In this document: positions 1-5,680 of the stretch, one piece after another | How the letters are laid out: each line of letters begins with the position of its first letter | How positions within the stretch are numbered: position 1 is the first letter of the stretch | Source: Candidatus Hodarchaeota archaeon | Lineage (GTDB): Archaea; Asgardarchaeota; Heimdallarchaeia; Hodarchaeales; YT1-057 | Direction of reading: 5' to 3' | DNA length: 13,976 nt | NCBI GenBank assembly: GCA_016839955.1 | Contig: JAEOTI010000701.1 | Location: 1 to 13,976 of the forward strand | Translations under genes and position numbers: made by a program | The notes under the pieces: model-generated | What the model saw: only the letters and a program-made list of their open reading frames with translations | Database searches by the model: none | What the model was told of the DNA's origin: nothing

Positions 1-1
1 A

Positions 2-1267
2 TTGTTAATCACTTTAGTGAGGGTACTTCAACTACCAATCTCGTTTATTGATGATTTACCAAATGAAATCCATTCTCGATTAATAGAGGCTGGAATTTCA
101 TCCATACAGGATTTAATACTAATCAGAGAAGATAAATTATTCTTAAAACAGATTCTTAGAGATTCCTCTTCAGAATTAGACCATATTAGAGATAATCTTA
201 CATTAATTAAAGCTCGAAAAGCGGTAAACATTCCTTGTACAGTCTTTCAAGAGCTTTTCTCTTTTCAAGAACTATTTTCTCAAGAGGAAATTTACACAAT
301 AGGTGATATAGTGTCTGCTTCACCTAAGGCTGAAATAATACTCCCTATACAAAAAGAACTATCAAAGATTCAGGTTGATAATATTTCATCAATGTTAGCT
401 ATACCACTTGAAATTCCAGATTTAATATCCCCAAAGATTTTGAAAATATTAAAGAAAAGAAAAATTAGTAACTTATACCAATTAGTCACTATTCCTTTCT
501 CTACGAAAAGCCAAATTATAGAGGAAATTCAGAAATCTGATCTCGGAAACACAATACCTGATTTGGATTATTATCGGTTAATTAAGGTTTATAATTTACC
601 CATTTGTTTCGCTCCAGGCTTTTCAACACTGGACTACCGAAATTTGAATGAAAAAGAGATTCACCAAATAAAAGATCTCTTTTCAACTGATCCAAAAACC
701 ATCTCTCGAATAACAAAGAATAAACTATCAGAAGTCAAGGAAATTCTTGAATCTATGACAATCGATGAAATTGAATTAAGAGTATTGAATATTGGAACTC
801 CATTAGAAGATCTTTCGTTCTTTGATAAAGAAATGATGCAAAAATTGACTAAAAGTGGTTTTATGTTATTTGAGGATCTTTATTTTTCTGATCCTAAAGA
901 AACGAAACAATTTCTCCCTGAAGATTTACTGACGAGATTTTATAATATTGCAAATGCCTCTTATGAATTTATTGAAGAAATCCCAGAGAATCTTTATGAT
1001 TCATTGAAACAAGAAATTTCCTGTATTGCTGATTTTATTCTTCTTTCAGATGCGAGTCTCACTAAAATCTTGGGGACAGTATGGACAAAGATGAAAAAAG
1101 CAAAGTTTTCTCTAGATTTTATTAAAATAGAGTCAGCAATTATTGATGGTACAGAAAATCTACAAATGAAACCTAGTAAAATGCCAAAGAAACAAGCTAA
1201 AAAGTCAAAAAAACGGCAACAAGGAACACTCACTCAATATCAAAAGAAGAAGGGGCGGAAAAAATGA
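2..1267 (+). CDS. HhH-like helical repeat protein upstream of Top6A (5' end cut by window)
   Basis: The reading frame is open to the left edge and starts inside a repeat, with no ribosome binding site before the first TTG, so the true start lies outside. The 421 visible residues hold about six degenerate units of 55-65 residues (about 9-70, 75-132, 133-195, 197-262, 263-318, 319-375). Each has a 'LP/IP' opening, a helix, a turn such as AGISSIQDL (30-38) or RKISNLYQL (153-161), and a short following helix. This resembles tandem helix-hairpin-helix DNA-binding repeats, but I could not assign a family. Residues 389-421 are a Lys/Arg-rich tail containing QGTLTQY. The stop codon overlaps the start of the Spo11/Top6A-like gene (ATGA), so the two are probably translationally coupled. 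Because top6B usually precedes top6A in archaea, this may be a C-terminal extension of Top6B or a separate DNA-binding partner; no GHKL or transducer sequence is visible here. Gene reality is very likely; function is uncertain. Confidence 0.8.
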   Translation: MLITLVRVLQLPISFIDDLPNEIHSRLIEAGISSIQDLILIREDKLFLKQILRDSSSELDHIRDNLTLIKARKAVNIPCTVFQELFSFQELFSQEEIYTIGDIVSASPKAEIILPIQKELSKIQVDNISSMLAIPLEIPDLISPKILKILKKRKISNLYQLVTIPFSTKSQIIEEIQKSDLGNTIPDLDYYRLIKVYNLPICFAPGFSTLDYRNLNEKEIHQIKDLFSTDPKTISRITKNKLSEVKEILESMTIDEIELRVLNIGTPLEDLSFFDKEMMQKLTKSGFMLFEDLYFSDPKETKQFLPEDLLTRFYNIANASYEFIEEIPENLYDSLKQEISCIADFILLSDASLTKILGTVWTKMKKAKFSLDFIKIESAIIDGTENLQMKPSKMPKKQAKKSKKRQQGTLTQYQKKKGRKK

Positions 1268-2670
1268 TTATTAAAGTAGAAAATTGTCGAGAACTTGATA
1301 AGACAAATCGATTACATGAAATTGATGTCGCAGAAGATGTGATTGGGTCAAAACTTATTAGTTTAATTGCTGAAAAACTTGATCTTTCCTATTCCCCAAT
1401 TCTCTGGACAGAGGGATACGATACAATTACGCAAAAATCTAAGAATAAAATTCCTTTAGATGATTTTACAAATGGTCCTATCAAAATTCTTCGACAAATA
1501 GATTTTGAGGACATTCGAAAATTAAAAACACCGTCTCTTGAATCATTAAGGCAAGATTTTCCAGTGGGAGTCTTCAGTGTTGAAGATATGTCTCCAGATG
1601 TTGTCCGAAGAAAATTGGTTGAAAAAGTAGTGGCATTTCTATTAGAATCTCTCAATAATCCTTCTGAGGCTTCTTTTAAAATTCCCTCACGAACAAATGA
1701 TAATATCGGTTATGATGAAAAGAGTAGAATGGTTCTAATTGGAAATTTACAAATGCAACGAGCATTTAGGGATTTAGCTTCATATAAAACTGTAGAACGA
1801 TTTGCTGAAGTAATGAAACTTGTTGATGATAAATTAAACAGACGTATCCATGTTACAAAAAGAGATCTCTACTATGAAAATGTAAAATTATTCAATAAAA
1901 ATCAAGGTATTTCTGATACTTTAATAGAAGATCTTGGGGCAATGTTAGGAGTTACACGGAACTCACTGAATATTAATGCGTCAGCAAAAGGAAAAGTAAT
2001 CGGCCGACTACAATTCACTGAACGTGGAGACCCTATAGATTGTACAAAAGGAGTGGGAGGTCATTCAGTTACACCTTCTGACAATTTGATCGATAATTTT
2101 GAAAGTGATGCAGAATTTATTTTAGTAATAGAAAAGGATGCAGTATTCCAAAGACTCGCAGAAGATCGTTTTTTTGATTATTATCCGAGTATCTTAGTAA
2201 CCGCTTCAGGTCAACCTGATATGGCAACTCGTCGATTTATTAAACGTCTCAAAGATGAACTTGGCTTACCCTGTTTAGCAATAATGGATGCGGATCTGTA
2301 TGGACTTGAAATATTACGAGTCTATACAGTAGGGTCAAAATCACTAGGTTTTGAAACAGCAGAGATGGCAGTACCAGATATTAAATGGTTAGGTGTTAGA
2401 TTGACTGATGTTCTTGAATTTAACATCCCAAGAGATGGTTTACTCGATATGACTCCGGGTGATTTTCGACGAGGAGAATTAATGCTTAGAGAGGAGTTTA
2501 TAAAAGCTAGACCTAAATGGGCTGATCAGATCAATATTATGATCGGTAGAGAAGGTGACACCGCAATTCAGAAGAAAAAAGCGGAAATACAGATACTTAA
2601 TTCAAAGGATGCTCAGTTTATCACATATGAATATCTCCCTGATAAGATTTCTAGTGGAGATTGGATTTAA
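1264..2670 (+). CDS. top6A: DNA topoisomerase VI subunit A / Spo11-like protein
   Basis: This is the DNA-cleaving subunit of topoisomerase VI, or a Spo11-like relative, which breaks both DNA strands through a 5'-phosphotyrosyl link. In the 468-residue protein the winged-helix (CAP-like) domain has TKRDLYYENVKLF (198-210); Y204, the second Tyr, aligns with the catalytic Tyr. The Toprim domain follows, with the metal-binding Glu in VIEKDAVFQRL (E290) and DADLYG (D342, D344). Motifs GQPD, GSK, PDIKWLG and a C-terminal KAEIQ...YLP...DW match eukaryotic SPO11, especially plant SPO11-3, better than the 'ETGG' type of classical archaeal Top6A; this comparison is from memory. Two oddities: L345 replaces the usual Pro of DxDP, and about 90 N-terminal residues precede the conserved core and may form a beta-grasp-like domain. 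The ATG overlaps the preceding stop. The family assignment is firm; whether it acts as a topoisomerase with a B subunit or as a break-making enzyme is open. Confidence 0.95.
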   Translation: MIIKVENCRELDKTNRLHEIDVAEDVIGSKLISLIAEKLDLSYSPILWTEGYDTITQKSKNKIPLDDFTNGPIKILRQIDFEDIRKLKTPSLESLRQDFPVGVFSVEDMSPDVVRRKLVEKVVAFLLESLNNPSEASFKIPSRTNDNIGYDEKSRMVLIGNLQMQRAFRDLASYKTVERFAEVMKLVDDKLNRRIHVTKRDLYYENVKLFNKNQGISDTLIEDLGAMLGVTRNSLNINASAKGKVIGRLQFTERGDPIDCTKGVGGHSVTPSDNLIDNFESDAEFILVIEKDAVFQRLAEDRFFDYYPSILVTASGQPDMATRRFIKRLKDELGLPCLAIMDADLYGLEILRVYTVGSKSLGFETAEMAVPDIKWLGVRLTDVLEFNIPRDGLLDMTPGDFRRGELMLREEFIKARPKWADQINIMIGREGDTAIQKKKAEIQILNSKDAQFITYEYLPDKISSGDWI

Positions 2671-2787
2671 CTAATTTTTAACACCAATCAAAGAATCTTC
2701 TATGGTTAACTTTAGCTTAATTTCTTCACAACCTTTTTTAAAGAATTTAATCTTTTGTAGTTCAGTAGTTCAAAAGGAAGTAATCCC
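2671..2787. promoter_or_regulatory. Intergenic spacer with possible promoter and RBS of the acetyltransferase gene
   Basis: This 117-base AT-rich spacer follows the Top6A-like gene. It contains T-runs that could end transcription, although no convincing hairpin is seen. A TATA-like TTTTTTAAAG at 2734-2743 would place transcription start about 20 bases before the TTG codon. A clear Shine-Dalgarno-like AGGAAG (2775-2780) lies 7 bases before TTG at 2788 and supports that unusual start. The promoter call is weak because the whole spacer is AT-rich; the ribosome binding site is more convincing. Confidence 0.4.
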
Positions 2788-3993
2788 TTGTCTCTCCGCA
2801 AACTAACTGATAACGATCGAGAAGCCTTTGCAAAATTATTACGTTATGCTTTTGGATCAACAGAGAATACCTATGATGGAGTTGTCCCCGAAAACCTTGA
2901 TGAAGACGCTCCTTGGCTGAAAAATCTAGATGAATGCTATGGAATATTTGATGAAGACCAACTTTTATCTGCAGGTGCATATTTTGTTTCCCCAACTACA
3001 ATTCGAGGTAAAGAATTTCAAATGGGTGGTGTTTGGGGAGTTACTACTAAACCTCAATATCGAAAACAAGGGCTAGTCGGAAAGATAATGGATAGAATGT
3101 TAGAAGATATGTATAAAGAAAGCGTTCCGATATCTATTCTTTATCCATTTAAACATTCTTTTTACGAAAAATTTGGTTATAAACTTGCGGATGAGATGCA
3201 CGGATATCAAATAAAATTGGACGATATAATATATCGTGAAATCAATAATAGAGTAGTACGAGAAGTTTTTTCGCTTGATGATATCAAAACTGTTTATAAC
3301 AAGATTGCTGGAAATATTTACAATTACATGTTAAAAAGAAATGATAATCAGTGGAAAAATAGACTTGGGGGAAAAAAACCAGGTTATTTATTTGTTTGTT
3401 ATGATGAAAAACAGGATCCACTAGGTTATATTGCTCTAAAATTCGTTGAGAAAGACAAATTTGATAATATAGAAGAGGAAGAGAGAACTCTTTACGTTTA
3501 TGAAATGCTTTGGTTTGATCGTGAAACACGTCAAAGTCTTTTTAATTTCCTAAAATTACATCACGAACACCGAACATACGTTACTTTTACTAGTCCAGAT
3601 CCAGATATCATTAATTATGTCAGAAATCCAAGGATGAAGAGTAATCAAATCATGGCTAATTCGATGTTCCGAATTATTGATATTAAAACAGTTTTAAAGA
3701 CATTCGATTATTCTTATGATGCTAATATTTCTATCAAAGTAAATGATGAGAATTGTAAATGGAACAACAAGACATTTTTATTTGAAGTAAATAATTTTAA
3801 AGGTTCTATTAGTGAAACAACTTCTTCACCAGATGTTAAAATAGATATTGGTAGCTTAGGACAAATGGTTGTAGGCTATCGTACTGCATCTCAGCTATAC
3901 AACTCATGGGACATTGAATGTACTCCTGAAATGTTAAATATACTTGATCGATTATTTCCAACACAAACCAATTATATTAGAGATTTCTTCTAA
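2788..3993 (+). CDS. Eis-type GNAT N-acetyltransferase
   Basis: This is an acetyl-CoA-dependent N-acetyltransferase of the Eis family (tandem GNAT folds plus a C-terminal SCP2-like domain). The N-terminal GNAT has the core strand GGVWGVTTKP (80-89) followed by the acetyl-CoA pyrophosphate loop RKQGLVGK (92-99), and the family-typical YPFKHSFYEKFGY (119-131). Y126 falls in the position and even the numbering of the general-acid Tyr126 of Mycobacterium tuberculosis Eis. The protein ends in DFF, so the C-terminal carboxylate is on a Phe (F401), as in Eis, where it acts as general base. Residues about 140-290 look like the degenerate second GNAT, and 300-390 the SCP2-like part. Length (401) matches Eis (about 400). 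The start is TTG with AGGAAG 7 bases upstream; the first internal Met (79) would remove the GNAT N-terminus. The substrate is unknown: Eis enzymes acetylate aminoglycosides, polyamines or Lys side chains, and nothing here selects among these. It seems to be monocistronic, ending in a strong terminator. Confidence 0.88.
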   Translation: MSLRKLTDNDREAFAKLLRYAFGSTENTYDGVVPENLDEDAPWLKNLDECYGIFDEDQLLSAGAYFVSPTTIRGKEFQMGGVWGVTTKPQYRKQGLVGKIMDRMLEDMYKESVPISILYPFKHSFYEKFGYKLADEMHGYQIKLDDIIYREINNRVVREVFSLDDIKTVYNKIAGNIYNYMLKRNDNQWKNRLGGKKPGYLFVCYDEKQDPLGYIALKFVEKDKFDNIEEEERTLYVYEMLWFDRETRQSLFNFLKLHHEHRTYVTFTSPDPDIINYVRNPRMKSNQIMANSMFRIIDIKTVLKTFDYSYDANISIKVNDENCKWNNKTFLFEVNNFKGSISETTSSPDVKIDIGSLGQMVVGYRTASQLYNSWDIECTPEMLNILDRLFPTQTNYIRDFF

Positions 3994-4026
3994 AAAAAAG
4001 ATTATCAACGGTTGATAGTTTTTTTT
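3992..4026 (+). terminator. Hairpin plus T-tract terminator after the Eis-like gene
   Basis: Right at the stop codon, an A-run (3992-3999) leads into a stem TATCAA (4003-4008), loop CGG, TTGATA (4012-4017), then GTTTTTTTT (4018-4026). The flanking A and T runs can extend the stem. It looks like a textbook intrinsic terminator; in archaea the T-tract alone is usually the main signal. It separates this gene from the small ORF at 4041. Confidence 0.75.
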
Positions 4027-4040
4027 CGTTCGAATTTGTA

Positions 4041-4256
4041 ATGATATGTCAGTATTATAGATCTACTTCAGGTAAAACTGGGAAGTCTCATTTAGTGGTT
4101 AAAGTGGTTCTTCCTAAGATAATGATACCTGATTTTAATAAATATGAAGATATATTTTCTCCCGATTTATTAGCCCAATCAATAGTTAAAGTTCTTCAAC
4201 CTGAGCAAATACGTGAAATTATTGGTTTCCTTAGTGAAGCTGTAGATGAATTGTAA
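4041..4256 (+). CDS. Small hypothetical protein, 71 aa
   Basis: This ATG-initiated ORF sits between the acetyltransferase terminator and the convergent zinc-ribbon gene, only 11 bases from that gene's stop. The product has a basic N-terminal half (STSGKTGKS at 8-16, which resembles a P-loop by chance but is not followed by a nucleotide-binding fold) and an acidic C-terminal half, about 45-71, likely to form one or two amphipathic helices (PDLLAQSIVKVL, REIIGFLSEAVDEL). There is no Shine-Dalgarno sequence before the start, so a leaderless transcript would be needed. Protein-like composition and clean fit between neighbours favour a real gene. I do not recognise the family and give no function. 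Confidence 0.45.
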   Translation: MICQYYRSTSGKTGKSHLVVKVVLPKIMIPDFNKYEDIFSPDLLAQSIVKVLQPEQIREIIGFLSEAVDEL

Positions 4257-4267
4257 ATTAGATATTA

Positions 4268-4672
4268 TTATTTTTTGGGTTTCTTTTTAGGTTTAAAAAT
4301 TCCTGTACGATATCGGAGAGCGTCATATCCAATTTCAGTCAATGTATAAAGAGCCGGAGCGTCTCCTTTTCGGGTTTTAATGCGTTTGACGTGACCTTTT
4401 TTAATCATATCCTTAATTATATTTCTAGTTACGGGAACTGATACATTAGCACTTTTATAAAGTTGTTTAGCGGTAAAATCCCCCTTATATGTTGCTAGAA
4501 TTTCAAAAATTCTTTGAAGTTCTTCAGATATCCTTTTTTCTTCCTTTCTATCTTTCTGAAACCGCATATAGGAAGGAATATCATCAATGATAAAGACTGA
4601 AGCGAAAACACTACATTGAGGACATTGTCTTCCCACAAAATAAGCTGAACAATTTTCACAAAGAGGGCTCAT
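4268..4672 (-). CDS. Zinc-ribbon plus winged-helix DNA-binding protein
   Basis: I take ATG at 4672-4670 as the start, because it gives MSPLCENC directly before the zinc site; an in-frame TTG at 4699 would add 9 residues of no clear role and lacks a ribosome binding site. The 134-residue product opens with a short zinc ribbon, C-x2-C (5, 8) and C-x2-C (17, 20). A charged helical linker (about 37-50) follows, then a winged-helix domain (about 50-120) with helix-turn-helix FTAKQLYKSANVSVPVTRNII and a basic wing (RIKTRKGDAPALYTLT). It ends in a Lys/Pro-rich tail (KPKKKPKK). This build is common among archaeal transcription regulators of unknown target. It lies downstream of, and in the same direction as, the GTPase gene, but a terminator and 135 bases separate them, so it is probably its own unit. 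An inverted repeat just upstream (4690-4697 with 4727-4734) could be an autoregulatory site. Confidence 0.75.
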   Translation of the reverse strand: MSPLCENCSAYFVGRQCPQCSVFASVFIIDDIPSYMRFQKDRKEEKRISEELQRIFEILATYKGDFTAKQLYKSANVSVPVTRNIIKDMIKKGHVKRIKTRKGDAPALYTLTEIGYDALRYRTGIFKPKKKPKK

Positions 4673-4689
4673 TAAACTCGACCGTACTA

Positions 4690-4738
4690 AAACAATCAAG
4701 TTCGGTTGGACTCGTAGTTCTAGTAAGATTGTTTAAAC
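4690..4738 (-). promoter_or_regulatory. Inverted repeat and TATA-like palindrome upstream of the winged-helix gene
   Basis: AAACAATC (4690-4697) is repeated in inverse at 4727-4734 (GATTGTTT), and the right arm merges with the palindrome GTTTAAAC (4731-4738), which is TATA-like and lies about 60 bases before the chosen ATG. This placement fits a promoter flanked by operator half-sites. Eight-base arms in AT-rich DNA can arise by chance, so the call is tentative. Confidence 0.3.
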
Positions 4739-4784
4739 GCCAATTACTAATACTTTTTGTATAAGGAGATTTTTTTTCACGAAA

Positions 4785-4803
4785 AAGGAGAAAATCTCTC
4801 CTT
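4785..4803 (-). terminator. Hairpin terminator of the small GTPase gene
   Basis: On the minus strand, 4 bases after the GTPase stop, AAGGAGA (4803-4797) pairs with TCTCCTT (4791-4785) around a 5-base loop and runs into further T residues (4786-4782). A second copy of AAGGAGA on the plus strand at 4763-4769 could pair with 4797-4803 as an alternative stem. Position and form fit a transcription terminator separating the GTPase from the winged-helix gene. Confidence 0.65.
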
Positions 4804-4807
4804 ACAA

Positions 4808-5359
4808 CTATTTGCTCTTATTTTTCTTTTCAGCTTCCTTTCGTTCAGCTTCTTTTGCAAGAGAATCCGCCAATGAAAGAAATGCTTCATCAACACCTAT
4901 GTTTTCCTTAGCAGATGTCGAAAACGAAGTAACAGAACCCAAACCTTGAGCCATCTGTTCCCGGTCTGCATCAGTTGTCTTAATTTCTAAGTCATTTTTA
5001 TTGCCAATTAAAACTGAGACAATTCCTTTTGGAGCTCGTTTTTCAACATCATTTTGCCAATCGGGCAATCGTTGAAGTGTATTTTCTCGTGTTACATCAT
5101 AAACAAAGAGAATTCCATTTGCTCCAGCATAATAAGAAGCTGCATATTTCGCCTCAAGACTTTGACCTGCGATATCCCAAATTTGGAGGAAAACTTTCTT
5201 GTTATTGGGTAATTCGACATCTTTTACCAGAAAATTAGCTCCAAGAGTCGTCATATAATCTGATTTAAACGAGTCTTTAACATACCGAACAATTAAACTC
5301 GTTTTTCCAACTGCAGGATCTCCTAACAGGAGTATTTTGAAAATATATTCATAAGTCAT
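4808..5359 (-). CDS. Rab/Ras-like small GTPase without prenylation motif
   Basis: This is a Ras-superfamily GTPase of 183 residues, a GDP/GTP switch of the kind abundant in Asgard archaea. All G motifs are present: G1 GDPAVGKT (13-20), G2 Thr38 in TTLGANF, G3 DIAGQ (62-66), G4 NKND (120-123), G5 SAK (149-151). Gln66 is in the place of the catalytic Gln of Ras/Rab. Switch II reads WDIAGQS rather than the eukaryotic WDTAGQE. The C-terminus is a charged, probably helical tail (168-183) without cysteines, so it cannot be prenylated in the CaaX or Rab manner; any membrane attachment must be through partners. It has its own TATA-like box (5396-5403) and terminator, so it is likely monocistronic. 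No GAP, GEF, roadblock or longin gene is visible beside it, so the pathway cannot be told from context. Confidence 0.95.
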   Translation of the reverse strand: MTYEYIFKILLLGDPAVGKTSLIVRYVKDSFKSDYMTTLGANFLVKDVELPNNKKVFLQIWDIAGQSLEAKYAASYYAGANGILFVYDVTRENTLQRLPDWQNDVEKRAPKGIVSVLIGNKNDLEIKTTDADREQMAQGLGSVTSFSTSAKENIGVDEAFLSLADSLAKEAERKEAEKKNKSK

Positions 5360-5395
5360 TAAATTACACCACGGAAGATGAAAAAATTAACTGAA

Positions 5396-5403
5396 ATTTA
5401 TAA
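5396..5403 (-). promoter_or_regulatory. TATA-like box A of the small GTPase gene
   Basis: Minus-strand TTATAAAT lies 37-44 bases before the GTPase ATG (5359). Transcription would then start near 5370-5375, giving a leader of about 12-17 bases. That leader includes GTGGTG, a partial Shine-Dalgarno match about 8 bases before the ATG. The spacing is right for an archaeal promoter, but the call rests on one short motif. Confidence 0.5.
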
Positions 5404-5449
5404 TTGAGCAAGTATTATCCTTTCTAAATCTGATTATCTCTAAAAAAAC

Positions 5450-5528
5450 ACTTGGTTTTTATTCATCCCGAATTCGGTCAAAAACTGGCAATAACTATTT
5501 CTTTACAAATCTTAACGAAAAACCAAGT
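5450..5528. repeat. Perfect 11-bp inverted repeat enclosing a 10-bp palindrome
   Basis: ACTTGGTTTTT (5450-5460) is the exact reverse complement of AAAAACCAAGT (5518-5528), with a 57-base spacer. Inside the spacer is the perfect palindrome CCGAATTCGG (5468-5477), which is GC-richer than its surroundings. It may be an operator region between two divergent promoters or the stem of a structured RNA. The TATA-like boxes lie outside it on both sides. Confidence 0.5.
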
Positions 5529-5610
5529 TTAGATATTGTTTTGAAAAGAAGATTATTAATATGAGTAGAAAACCATTTTTACCTTGTACCCTTTGTCCTC
5601 CATTATTATC

Positions 5611-5619
5611 TATTTAAAT
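5611..5619 (+). promoter_or_regulatory. TATA-like box of the ABC operon
   Basis: TATTTAAAT lies 62-70 bases before the ATG at 5681. Transcription about 25 bases downstream would begin near 5640 and leave a leader of about 40 bases with the AAGGAGAT ribosome binding site. It is the best TATA match in the proximal region, though the surroundings are AT-rich. Confidence 0.45.
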
Positions 5620-5666
5620 TAACGTCCAATTTTTAATTCTATGAGGTTTAAAGAAGTTAGACGGTT

Positions 5667-5674
5667 AAGGAGAT
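5667..5674 (+). promoter_or_regulatory. Ribosome binding site that fixes the permease start
   Basis: AAGGAGAT is followed by TTGAAA and then ATG at 5681, a spacing of 6 bases. The in-frame TTG at 5675 directly abuts the motif and so cannot be served by it; ATG 5681 is the start. Confidence 0.75.
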
Positions 5675-5680
5675 TTGAAA

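Larger units (their letters stand above)
5360..5680. other. Divergent intergenic region of 321 bases
   Basis: This gap separates the GTPase gene (minus) from the ABC permease gene (plus). It holds the GTPase TATA-like box near 5400, an inverted repeat (5450-5460 with 5518-5528), the palindrome CCGAATTCGG (5468-5477), a TATA-like box at 5611-5619 and the permease ribosome binding site at 5667-5674. I found no tRNA-like fold and no convincing coding region. Confidence 0.7.

Noticed and set aside
1264..2670. An OLD-type or other Toprim defence nuclease
   Set aside because: The catalytic Tyr motif in a winged helix plus the full SPO11-like C-terminal region identify Spo11/Top6A instead; the ABC ATPases further on are transporter-type and unlinked to it.
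4062..4091. A P-loop in the small ORF (SGKTGKS)
   Set aside because: The spacing is wrong for Walker A (GxxxxGK[ST] with a preceding strand), and 71 residues cannot hold the nucleotide-binding fold.
5561..5617. An 18-residue ORF with a C-x2-C pattern upstream of the ABC operon
   Set aside because: It has no ribosome binding site, overlaps the likely TATA box and is too short to judge; most likely chance.
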